Of a DNA stretch of 64,000 bases, positions 17,604-25,655 are shown one piece after another. Position 1 is the first letter of the stretch; every line of letters begins with the position of its first letter. Location of the stretch: positions 153,631 through 217,630 of the forward strand of contig JBCCUL010000014.1 of assembly GCA_039197065.1 (NCBI GenBank). Reading direction: 5' to 3'. Below the pieces are notes generated by a model. The model was not told the DNA's origin and did not search any database. It saw only the letters and a program-made list of their open reading frames with translations. This stretch comes from JANQPX01 sp039197065 (GTDB lineage Bacteria > Pseudomonadota > Alphaproteobacteria > Geminicoccales > Geminicoccaceae). A program made the translations under genes and the position numbers.

Positions 17604-17969
17604 TCAGCGACCATAGACATCGTCAAGTCTGACGATGTCATCTTCATCCAGATGTTCGCCATGCTGGACTTCGATGAAGACCACGTCGACATCACCTGGA
17701 TTCTCGATCCTGTGCTGTGCCTGAAGCGGAATGAAGATATGGGAACTAGGGCCGACGCTCCTTTGTTCATCGCCACATGTAATCAGGGCTTGCCCCTTTA
17801 CGATCGTCCAATGCTCCTCTCGATGATGATGCAGCTGGAGCGATAGTTTCCCTCCGGGCTTCACGGTGATGCGCTTACAGACGTAAGTCTCGCCTGCCGC
17901 CAGAACCTCCCAACGTCCCCAAGGTCGATCATCGGCATCTCCGACCTCATATGTCACCGCCATACCCAT
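17604..17969 (-). CDS. Stand-alone cupin, mannose-6-phosphate isomerase type II-like
   Basis: 121 residues forming a single cupin: RPWGRWEVLAAGETYVCKRI, then the metal-binding HHHREEHWTIVKGQA, and the second motif HRIENPGDVDVVFIEVQHGE. This is the C-terminal domain of bifunctional ManC/AlgA proteins, here without the guanylyltransferase part. It could isomerise mannose-6-phosphate and fructose-6-phosphate, although many free copies have unknown substrates. No other sugar-nucleotide gene is adjacent. Confidence 0.8.
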   Translation of the reverse strand: MGMAVTYEVGDADDRPWGRWEVLAAGETYVCKRITVKPGGKLSLQLHHHREEHWTIVKGQALITCGDEQRSVGPSSHIFIPLQAQHRIENPGDVDVVFIEVQHGEHLDEDDIVRLDDVYGR

Positions 17970-18365
17970 TAATCCCTAAATCTATCGCCTAGGCGATTTG
18001 ACCATAACAACTAGACTGTCTTCTAAGCTGCATTCGGTGAGTTCGCCAAGGTGTAGAACAACTCGGTTAACATTTTATTAGCGCAGATCTAGAAGGCAGC
18101 AGAACCTGTATTCAGCAGGCTGCAGCTTGGAGAGATCGGCTCCCCAATGGCGGTGGTAAAGAACGCGCGTGGATGTGAAGCCTTGTGCGGTCTTCAAGCT
18201 TATTCGGAAACCCGTCTACGACATGAAGGGCTTAATTCTTTGTCTGAATGTTCGTGTTTGGGCCGGTCCTCAACCAATTCGGATTTTCACCGACAAACAG
18301 GGTCTGCAAACCTACAGAACGACGACGCGATCTGCATGCCTGCTTGGGCGTAAGGGAAGGAAAAG
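17970..18365. other. Intergenic stretch without recognisable gene
   Basis: Nearly 400 bases between the cupin gene start and the phaA terminator. Two overlapping short plus-strand reading frames are present, but their composition is not protein-like and they run into the phaA 3' end. I see no other feature. Confidence 0.4.
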
Positions 18366-18396
18366 TGAAAAGCCGTCCGCTGACGGGGCGGCTTCT
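18366..18396 (-). terminator. Rho-independent-type terminator after phaA
   Basis: On the minus strand, shortly after the phaA stop, AGCCGCCCC and GGACGGCT pair around a short loop (18371-18393), followed by a T-rich run (TTTTCACTTTT). The stem has one mismatch. Confidence 0.65.
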
Positions 18397-18409
18397 CAAC
18401 TCGATCAGG

Positions 18410-19585
18410 TCAATCGCGCGCGACGCAGAGAGCGATGCCCATGCCGCCGCCGATACAAAGCGTTGCCAAACCCTTCTTGGCATCGCGCTTGACCATCTCA
18501 TGCAGCAAGGTGACGAGAACACGCGTTCCAGACGCGCCGACAGGGTGTCCAAGAGCTATGGCGCCGCCATTGACATTCACGTTGTCAGTGTTCCAGCCGA
18601 GGTCCTTATTGACGGCACAAGCCTGTGCGGCGAAGGCCTCGTTAGCCTCGATCAAGTCGAGATCATCGGCCTTCCAGCCGGCAAGCTCGAGAGCGCGTCT
18701 CGATGCCGGGATGGGGCCGGAGCCCATGATCGCGGGATCAACGCCGGCATGCGCCCAGGAAACCACCCGGGCAAGCGGTTCGATGCCGCGTTTGCTCGCT
18801 TCGTCCCCGGTCATCATCACGACGGCCGCCGCGCCGTCGTTGATGCCGGAAGCATTGCCGGCGGTCACCGTCCCGTCTTTTGCGAAAGCCGGCCGTAGTT
18901 TCGCCATGCCTTCGAGGGTCGCCCCAAAACGCGGGTATTCGTCGGTGTCGATGACCTTTTCCTCGCGTCTGCTCTTGACCGTTGCCGGAACAATCTCGTC
19001 CCTGAACTTTCCGTCTTTGATCGCAGCTTCGGCCTTGTTCTGCGAATTGACGGCGAATGCATCCTGCTCGTCCCGGGTGATTTGCCATTTTTCGGCAACG
19101 TTTTCTGCAGTATTGCCCATGTGATAGCCGTGGAATGCGTCCATCAGGCCGTCTTTGAGCATTGTGTCGACCAGTTCGGCACCTCCCATTTTCACACCAG
19201 GCCTAAGGTGGGTGCAATGGGGCGCCTGACTCATGCTTTCCTGACCGCCAGCGACAACGATCTGGCTATCACCGTTCTTGATCGCCTGATAGCCAAGCGC
19301 AACGGTACGCAATCCTGATCCGCACAGCTGATTGACGCCCCAAGCCGGAACCTCCATCGGCACGCCGGCATTCATGGATGCCTGTCGAGCTGGATTTTGG
19401 CCCTGGCCGGCACTGAGGATTTGACCAAGGATGACTTCGGAAACTTCAGCGGGTTGCACGCCGGCGCGCTCAAGCGAGGCTTGGATCGCTATCTTGCCGA
19501 GATCATGCGCCGGCAACGACGAAAGTGCGCCGTTGAAGCTGCCGATCGGTGTTCTGGCTGCACTGGCTATGACGATGTCAGACAT
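18410..19585 (-). CDS. phaA: Acetyl-CoA acetyltransferase (beta-ketothiolase)
   Basis: 391 residues from the ATG at 19585; the ORF opens 30 bases earlier. It condenses two acetyl-CoA to acetoacetyl-CoA, the first step of polyhydroxybutyrate synthesis, or runs in reverse in degradation. Thiolase hallmarks are in order: SAARTPIGSFNG, the active-site Cys in NQLCGSGLRT, GGQESMSQAPH, the NEAFAAQ loop, GGAIALGHPVGASGTR with the catalytic His, and the second catalytic Cys in CIGGGMGIA. Together with the PhaC-like gene upstream on the same strand (about 140 bases away) and phaZ at 36 kb it supports a PHB cycle. phaB is not in the window. Confidence 0.93.
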   Translation of the reverse strand: MSDIVIASAARTPIGSFNGALSSLPAHDLGKIAIQASLERAGVQPAEVSEVILGQILSAGQGQNPARQASMNAGVPMEVPAWGVNQLCGSGLRTVALGYQAIKNGDSQIVVAGGQESMSQAPHCTHLRPGVKMGGAELVDTMLKDGLMDAFHGYHMGNTAENVAEKWQITRDEQDAFAVNSQNKAEAAIKDGKFRDEIVPATVKSRREEKVIDTDEYPRFGATLEGMAKLRPAFAKDGTVTAGNASGINDGAAAVVMMTGDEASKRGIEPLARVVSWAHAGVDPAIMGSGPIPASRRALELAGWKADDLDLIEANEAFAAQACAVNKDLGWNTDNVNVNGGAIALGHPVGASGTRVLVTLLHEMVKRDAKKGLATLCIGGGMGIALCVARD

Positions 19586-19720
19586 GCATGACTTCCCATT
19601 GGTTGACGGCTTCATCAGCCCCGATCATCGTTGAGTGGAATACGGTCTATTAAAAAGGGCCTCGAAAATTCTTCCAATCCCACCTGACCGATGACGATGG
19701 ATCCTTGTCCTGAGCTAACT

Positions 19721-20899
19721 TCAGGATAAGGATGTTCCTGGCGTTTTACCAAGGTTTTTTTGCATTGCAGCAATTCGTTCCAGCCATCGAAGCAACGGAT
19801 CCCAGAGCACGTTTTTAGCGTTCTTTCCGGTGATCATACCGATGTGGCCGGTTCTCGGTTTGACGAGTTCATGGTTCCGAAGAATGCGCCCAAGGGCTTC
19901 CGCCGAATGAGGCGGAACGATCCGGTCGTGGTCAGGTATGGCGAGAAAAGTCGGCAGGTGAAGCCGCTCGGGCCTGATGGGAATGCCGGAGATCCGCCAT
20001 GTGCCGCGCGCTGGCATATTGTTGCCATACCAGTCGACCAGACATTCGGTCGCGACCTCGGCACTCATTGAGACGCCATCATTTAGCCAATCCTCTATCG
20101 CAACAAACCTGTGTGCAGCATCCGATCCCAGTTCGGTTTTGGTGAAACGCGCAAACTTTCTCGGGACGGCCAACGGATCGATTTGTGCAAATAGCATTTG
20201 CTGAAAATCAACCGGCAGACTGCCGATGCAACCCGCACCGGATGCCAGAGCGACATGACATCGTCCGGCTTGATCAGTTGAATGATGATCTCGGCTGAAG
20301 TCCCAGGGGGGCGCAAGAAGTGCCAGGCCGGCCATCTGGTCATGACAAAGGCAAGCCAGCGCGGTGGTCAACGTTCCGCCCATGCAATAGCCGAGGACCA
20401 GAGGGCGCCTACCGGTATCACGACGTATGTACCTCAGGGCAGGCTCCATATAGTCCTGCATAAGTTGGCTTAAGCCAAGCTGCCTGTTGGCGCCTGAGCT
20501 CTCGCCCCAATCGAAAAGTAAAGGACGAATGCCGCCGTCGCGGAGGAATTCGAGAAGGCTGACGCCCGGCATGAGATCTAGAATGTAGGCGCGATTGATC
20601 AGCGAAGGGACGACCAGGAGAGGCCAGCCGTGGACCGGTCCATAGTCAATCAGTTGGCAGTTACCTTTTTTCCAGATCTTAGGCCTTTGTACGATACTTC
20701 TTCGATAGGGGTGAGTTCGATAGGCTTTGACGCCCCGATAGAAGGCGTTCAGCTGAGCCGGATTTACAGATCGCCACGCCCATTCCGCATGGGCGATGTG
20801 CAACCCAAGCGGACGCGGACCGCAACGTTCGGTTTTGGCGTGCGCGAACTCGCGGTTGTTTTCTACGCTCCATTGATCAGGTTGGAGATTACTGCGCAT
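19721..20899 (-). CDS. PHA-synthase-like alpha/beta hydrolase (PhaC-related)
   Basis: 392 residues of the PhaC/PhaE-type alpha/beta fold. The nucleophile box is LGYCMGG, with Cys (C172) in place of Ser, as in polyhydroxyalkanoate synthases; the Asp is in IPDHDRIVPP (about 325) and the His in RTGHIGM (352). PLLVVPSLINRAYILDL and LLFDWG are typical synthase segments. At 392 residues it is nearer class III PhaC (about 360) than class I (about 590), but no phaE partner is visible. It is probably a second, short PHA synthase or a related acyl transferase. phaA lies directly downstream. Confidence 0.78.
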   Translation of the reverse strand: MRSNLQPDQWSVENNREFAHAKTERCGPRPLGLHIAHAEWAWRSVNPAQLNAFYRGVKAYRTHPYRRSIVQRPKIWKKGNCQLIDYGPVHGWPLLVVPSLINRAYILDLMPGVSLLEFLRDGGIRPLLFDWGESSGANRQLGLSQLMQDYMEPALRYIRRDTGRRPLVLGYCMGGTLTTALACLCHDQMAGLALLAPPWDFSRDHHSTDQAGRCHVALASGAGCIGSLPVDFQQMLFAQIDPLAVPRKFARFTKTELGSDAAHRFVAIEDWLNDGVSMSAEVATECLVDWYGNNMPARGTWRISGIPIRPERLHLPTFLAIPDHDRIVPPHSAEALGRILRNHELVKPRTGHIGMITGKNAKNVLWDPLLRWLERIAAMQKNLGKTPGTSLS

Positions 20900-21594
20900 C
20901 GGGCATAGTCAGCAGCGGTTGAAGATACAGGTTGGCATGCTGGAGGGTTCGTCGATTTGTCTTGATGCGTTTTACTCGTTCATTGAACGATCCAGCATTT
21001 GAGAGTCGTCGGCGCTCGGTTCGAAACGATATGTTCAGTTTGACCATATCATCAGTGCCGTCGGCACCCGATGGGGCATTGGCGTGTAGTTGAGGTCGCC
21101 ATATCGATGACTGCGGCATTTTAGCTTTGCATCGCCGATCAACAAGTGTCTGTTTTGGATGGAGCCTAAGAGGAGACGCTTTCGATTGTTGAAGAGAGTA
21201 TCAGGCACATCGTCACGCCTTGCCTACGGCGCTCCGACGACATGACGCAACCGCTTCCGCTCAGATGGTGGAGGCGTTTCGTCTGGCCATCGCCGGCTAA
21301 CGGTTTGGTATCGGTTCATGCCAGTCAGCTTGGTTAACTCTCTGAAGGAACCGACTGGCGTCATCTAAAGCGCATCTGGTCGCCGACAGCGCTCTTGCAT
21401 GTGATGTCTCTTGCGGCTTCGACAAAGGGCTGTCTGGATGCGTCCTTCACCCATGGGAAATGATCTGTCGCAGGCGTTTCAAAGCCATCGATCTTGATCG
21501 GGCACCAATTTTAGCGGCGGATGGCCATGCGTTGATCTTGCGCTGCGATGCCAACTTATGCGTGCATTTCGCTCAGTTCATTGGGTAAGTGATT
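20900..21594. other. Intergenic stretch, nearly 700 bases, no supported gene
   Basis: It lies between two minus-strand genes. A 76-codon minus-strand ORF (20889-21119) overlaps the PhaC-like start by 11 bases but resembles nothing I know. The rest holds only short frames interrupted by stops. It could be a decayed gene; I cannot show that. Confidence 0.4.
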
Positions 21595-22851
21595 TCAGCC
21601 CGTAACGCCGGTTTCCGATGTCGCTTGAGATCGTTGTCCGCCGCCGCAGCGTTCGATAGCCTTGATAAGCGTCTCGTAGGTGACAGGTTTTGCTACATAA
21701 TCATCCATACCTGCGGACAGATAACGTTCGCGATCGCCAACCAACGCTTCCCCGGTCAAGGCGATGATAGGCACCTTGGCTCGATCGTCAGGGAGTTGTC
21801 GAATGAGATCGGTGGTCTCAAAGCCGCTCATATCGGGCATTCGGCCATCCATCAAGACGATGTCGATGTGCTTTTCGTCGAGGATCTTGAGGACGGAGGC
21901 GCCATTGGGTGCTGTGGTTGCATTATAGCCTGCTTCTTCCAGTAAATCCTCGATGAGAAGCGCCATATCGGGATTGTCCTCAGCCACAAGAACGTCCCTG
22001 ATCACACGCTGCTCGATGTCATGATTTGCGTTGCCGCTCAACCCTGTAACATCTTCACCTGCTGCCTGTTCCGATTGCGCATCAGGGGCTAGATCCGCCG
22101 CAACGTCGGGAGAGTCGCCGGCGGCGTGATCCGATCCGGCATCGAGCTTGGAGCGTTCAATCATGTGATCGAGCATGGAGAGCAGCGATTCGCCGGATCG
22201 CTTGATGATCTCGACGCGGTGGCGGTGACGGTCGCTGAGATCGTCGTCGATGAGGAGCAGCTCCGCCATGCCGAGCACGCCGTTCATCGGAGTGCGAAGG
22301 TCGTGGCTCATGGTTGTGAGACATACAGCGCTCTTGCTCTTGGAATGACTGGATTCCAAATGCTTAGAGCGAAATTCGAGCTGTTCGATGACGAGGGCGG
22401 CCAGGTCCTGCAGCCGGTCCGCGTCGGCTGCGGTGAAGCCAGGGCGGGGGCGGGTATCGGCGATGCAGAAGGTGCCGATAGGCTGGCCGTTCGGGGTTCG
22501 GAGCGGTGCGCCGGCGTAGAAGCGGAGGGACTGGGCTGAGGCGGTGCCGGGATCGCTCGCAAAGCGTTGATCGGTGGCGACATTTTCGATGATCAGTGTT
22601 TCGCCATGTTCCGCGACATGGGTTGAAAATGTCGATATATCAATATGTTCGGCGGCTTCAAAGCCGAAGGTTGACTTGCTCCAGACACGCCCGCCGGCAG
22701 TGAAGGTGATTGCCGCCATGGGGGCGTCATAGAGACTGGCGGCCAGCCTGGTGAGGTGGTCGAAGACCGGTTCGGGCTCGCTGTCCAGGATCTGGTAACG
22801 CTCAAGGGCAGCGGTTCGCGCGCAGTCCTGGCGTTCGTTGCGCTGATCCAT
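21595..22851 (-). CDS. GAF-HisKA-receiver protein lacking an ATPase domain
   Basis: 418 residues. Residues ~15-160 are a GAF domain of the type with DSEPEPVFDHLTRLAASLYDAPMAAI near the start, FYAGAPLRTPNGQPIGTFCIADTRPR being diagnostic. A DHp/HisKA helix pair follows, with H183 in TMSHDLRTPMNGVLGM. Where a HATPase_c domain (N, G1, F and G2 boxes, about 110 residues) should follow, there is only a roughly 50-residue Ala/Asp-rich linker (about 236-284). A receiver domain ends the protein, with acidic pocket residues in VLVAEDNPD, D335 in VLMDGRMPD, and the conserved Lys in YVAKP. Autophosphorylation should be impossible; phosphotransfer with another kinase or a phosphatase role is possible. Confidence 0.85.
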   Translation of the reverse strand: MDQRNERQDCARTAALERYQILDSEPEPVFDHLTRLAASLYDAPMAAITFTAGGRVWSKSTFGFEAAEHIDISTFSTHVAEHGETLIIENVATDQRFASDPGTASAQSLRFYAGAPLRTPNGQPIGTFCIADTRPRPGFTAADADRLQDLAALVIEQLEFRSKHLESSHSKSKSAVCLTTMSHDLRTPMNGVLGMAELLLIDDDLSDRHRHRVEIIKRSGESLLSMLDHMIERSKLDAGSDHAAGDSPDVAADLAPDAQSEQAAGEDVTGLSGNANHDIEQRVIRDVLVAEDNPDMALLIEDLLEEAGYNATTAPNGASVLKILDEKHIDIVLMDGRMPDMSGFETTDLIRQLPDDRAKVPIIALTGEALVGDRERYLSAGMDDYVAKPVTYETLIKAIERCGGGQRSQATSETGVTG

Positions 22852-23252
22852 GGCGAGGTCCGTCCCGGTGATGATGGCTCCAACCGTTGGGGTATCAGTT
22901 AAAGGTGAAATATCGGTTAATGGGCTGCCGGACGACGGTCGATGCGCTCGACAACATCATCGACATCGGTGCGAAAACCGACGTCCCCGGCCGCGGATCT
23001 GCCTATGCGTCACTTCCGGGCGCTTTTGAACCGGAAACGCGCGCTTCGACGACAGTGCGCGATTCCCTGCGTGCGTTCATCGCCGATAACGGGCTTTTGG
23101 AACACACCGCCCGTGCGCTCCCGCCCGAAAGCGTGGGGCGACGCGCCCTGGCGTTGACGGGACCTCGTCACGCCGGGTGGCGTGTGCGTACCGATTGACG
23201 CGTTCGCCCGAAACGCGCAAAAACATCGTCAATATTTTCGGGATCATGTGTA
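22852..23252. other. Divergent intergenic region upstream of the Roco gene
   Basis: About 400 bases between the GAF protein start and the Roco TTG start. An ORF of 103 codons (22887-23198, plus strand) crosses it but has no recognisable domain and ends before the Roco frame. The regulatory signals of both genes must lie here; none is obvious. Confidence 0.4.
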
Positions 23253-25655
23253 TTGACGGCAGGCATCGACATCGCCCTTGCGCGCATCGCCGAAGAGGCG
23301 GTCGCCAAGACCGGGTTTCTCGATCTCGGGCGCCTTGGCCTGACGAGATTGCCCGATACGCTTTTCGAGCTAGACCATCTCCAGGCGCTCAATCTGGGCA
23401 GCAGCTATAACGCCGAGGATGGCGCCTGGCGACAGGCCAAGAGCAACATCGCGCCCAACAGCCTCGGTGACAATCTTTCCCGATTGAGCCGTCTGCTTTC
23501 GTTAAGAGCCCTCACTTGCTCCTCTACCCAGGTTAGCGATCTGACGCCGCTCTCAGGTCTCGCCAGCCTGGAGAGCCTCGATTGCTCCTGGACCCAGGTT
23601 AGCGATCTGACGCCTCTGCAAGGTCTCGCCAGCCTGGAGAGCCTCGATTGCTCGGGGACCCAGGTTAGCGATCTGACGCCGCTCTCAGGTCTCGCCAGCC
23701 TACAGAGCCTCACTTGCTCCTCTACCCAGGTTAGTGATCTGACGCCGCTCTCAGGTCTCGCCAGCCTGGAGAGCCTCGATTGCTCCTGGACCCAGGTTAG
23801 CGATCTAACGTCGCTCTCAGGTCTCGCCAGCCTGGAGAGCCTCGATTGCTCCTCTACCCAGGTTAGCGATCTGACGCCGCTGGCAGGTCTGGCCAGCCTG
23901 CAGAGTCTCAATTGCTCCAGAACCCAGGTTAGCGATCTGACGCCGCTCTCAGGTCTCGCCAACCTGCAGCGCCTCACTTGCTCCTCGGCCCAGGTTAGTG
24001 ATCTGACGCCGCTCTCAGGTCTCGCCAGCCTGGAGAGCCTCGATTGCTCCTCGACCCAGGTTAGTGATCTGACGCCGCTTGCCGGTCTCTCCAACCTACA
24101 GAGCCTCACTTGCTATTCGACTCGGATTAGTGATCTGACGCCGCTCGCTGATCTCGCTGGCCTGAGGGAGTTCGACGTTCGTGTTCGCATGATTGACAAT
24201 TGGCCTAAAGATCTCTGGTCCAAGGAAGCCCTTGAGACTGTGAAGGGGTGGGGAGCGGAACTTACAGGCATACCGACCGATATTCTGCCGGTCGGCATAA
24301 ATGACAACTGCCTTCCTGCCATCCGCGCGCATCTCGACGATCTGGGTGAAAACCCGGAATCACTGACCGACGTCAAGCTGATCGTTCTCGGCAATGGCCG
24401 GATCGGCAAGACCCAGATCGTCAATCGCATGCGGGGTGAGCCGTTCGAAAAGGATGCGGATTCGACCCATGGCGTGTCGCTCGTTCAGGCGCAGATCTCG
24501 GGCTCGCCAGATGCAAAATTCAACATCTGGGATTTCGGCGGTCAGGATATTTATTTCGGCACCCACATGCTGTTTTTGAAGTCTCGCGCCGTGTTCATGC
24601 TGGTGTGGACGCCAAGCTCCGACGATTCCGATAGCCATGAGCATGGCGGTATGACCTTTCGCAACCAGCCACTCGCCTGGTGGCTGGACTGCATCCGCCG
24701 TTTCGGCAATGACGGTTCGCCACTGGTCGTCGTCCAGAACCGGCTCGACGAGGATGGAGATCGCGGCGATCATCCGGCCCTGGCGGACTGCCGGGATGAA
24801 TGGACGTGGTGCCGCTCTGTTGCCTGTAGTGCGGCGACCGACGAGGGGCGGGGGGCGCTGGATGATCATCTCATGCACGCCGCGAAGCGCTTCAACCCGC
24901 CCTTGATCGGCAAGGGCCGGCTGGCGGTGATGCGCGAGTTGCAGAGGAGGCGCGAGGAGGATCGGGAGCGCGACGCTGAGGACAAGCGGCATCGCACGCT
25001 GACTTTTGAAGCGTTCAAGACGCTTTGCGAAACGACCGGCGGGATTTCCGATCCTGTGCAGTTTCTTCACTTTCTGAATAATGCCGGGCAGGTCTTCTGG
25101 CGCGAGAATCTCTTTCAGAACCAGGTCATTCTCGATCAGGCTTGGGTGCTGGATGCCGTCTACAGCGTTTTCGATCGGAAGAACTGCCTAGATTATCTCA
25201 AACGCCATCACGGCCGTTTCACGAGAAGTGATCTCGACGCGTTGCTTTGGGGAGAACAGGGCTTCAGCCGAGGCGAGCAGGAGCTCTTTTTGTCCTTTAT
25301 GGACTCCTGCGGCATCTGCTTCACGCTTCGAGCTGGCTCTGAAGACGCCGAGGCCGTCTATATCGCTCCCGATCATCTACCGGAGGATTGGGAGCCTGAG
25401 GCCAGGCAGGAACGTTGGGGCAAGGCCCCGCCGGATGCCGAGCTGACCTTCACCTGCGGATCCTTGCCGCCTCTGTTGATGCGCAATCTCATCTGCCGGA
25501 TCGGCTCTAGGGCCGGGCTCAGCTGCGACTACTGGAAGAATGGCTTTTACGGTTATGAGCGCCGGACCGATGCACGCGTGCTGGTCGAGCAGGAGATGGA
25601 TGACCGGTGGAAAGGTTCGATCCGGATCCAGGTGCGGGGTTGGACGCTCGCATGA
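23253..25655 (+). CDS. Roco protein: leucine-rich repeats + Roc GTPase + COR domain (frame breaks before TIR)
   Basis: An 800-codon ORF from a TTG start. N-terminus ALARIAEEAVAKTGFLDLGRLGL resembles prokaryotic Roco openings. Residues ~82-310 are 22-residue LRRs. The Roc GTPase follows: P-loop GNGRIGKT (380-387), DFGGQD (427-432) and NRLD (496-499) in the G4 position. COR runs from about 570: TGGISDPVQFLHFLNNAGQV, LDQAWVLDAVYSVFDR, FMDSCGICF and APDHLP. The ORF ends abruptly with IQVRGWTLA, where related proteins continue as VRGGR-x-x-E-L. Roco GTPases are intramolecular switches dimerising through COR. Skipping one T in the GGGGTTGG at 25636-25643 joins this frame to the TIR-encoding frame below, so the gene is probably one LRR-Roc-COR-TIR protein broken by a frameshift or sequence error. 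Confidence 0.88.
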   Translation: MTAGIDIALARIAEEAVAKTGFLDLGRLGLTRLPDTLFELDHLQALNLGSSYNAEDGAWRQAKSNIAPNSLGDNLSRLSRLLSLRALTCSSTQVSDLTPLSGLASLESLDCSWTQVSDLTPLQGLASLESLDCSGTQVSDLTPLSGLASLQSLTCSSTQVSDLTPLSGLASLESLDCSWTQVSDLTSLSGLASLESLDCSSTQVSDLTPLAGLASLQSLNCSRTQVSDLTPLSGLANLQRLTCSSAQVSDLTPLSGLASLESLDCSSTQVSDLTPLAGLSNLQSLTCYSTRISDLTPLADLAGLREFDVRVRMIDNWPKDLWSKEALETVKGWGAELTGIPTDILPVGINDNCLPAIRAHLDDLGENPESLTDVKLIVLGNGRIGKTQIVNRMRGEPFEKDADSTHGVSLVQAQISGSPDAKFNIWDFGGQDIYFGTHMLFLKSRAVFMLVWTPSSDDSDSHEHGGMTFRNQPLAWWLDCIRRFGNDGSPLVVVQNRLDEDGDRGDHPALADCRDEWTWCRSVACSAATDEGRGALDDHLMHAAKRFNPPLIGKGRLAVMRELQRRREEDRERDAEDKRHRTLTFEAFKTLCETTGGISDPVQFLHFLNNAGQVFWRENLFQNQVILDQAWVLDAVYSVFDRKNCLDYLKRHHGRFTRSDLDALLWGEQGFSRGEQELFLSFMDSCGICFTLRAGSEDAEAVYIAPDHLPEDWEPEARQERWGKAPPDAELTFTCGSLPPLLMRNLICRIGSRAGLSCDYWKNGFYGYERRTDARVLVEQEMDDRWKGSIRIQVRGWTLA
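23541..24134 (+). repeat. Nine tandem 66-bp repeats encoding 22-residue LRRs
   Basis: Within the Roco gene, nine consecutive units of exactly 66 bases encode variants of LTPLSGLASLESLDCSSTQVSD. They are nearly identical at DNA level, including synonymous positions (for example CTGACGCCGCTCTCAGGTCT recurs), and flanked by more diverged half-units. The motif is the 22-residue class also known from internalins. The variable positions cluster at S/W/G/R/A after CS and at the S/Q/A after LTPL. Confidence 0.9.

Noticed and set aside
20889..21119. 76-codon minus-strand ORF overlapping the PhaC-like start
   Set aside because: Not recognisable, and there is no sign of a phasin; the 11-base overlap alone is weak evidence.
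22887..23198. 103-codon plus-strand ORF before the Roco gene
   Set aside because: No domain and no ribosome site; Roco has its own N-terminus in another frame. It could be a decayed small gene, but I cannot support it.
23405..24109. A 234-codon minus-strand frame of repeated RLARPESGVRSLTW-type text
   Set aside because: It mirrors the 66-bp LRR repeat array on the plus strand; no independent evidence.
23541..24134. CRISPR-like appearance of the regularly spaced repeats
   Set aside because: The repeats are contiguous, in frame and encode LRRs; there are no spacers.
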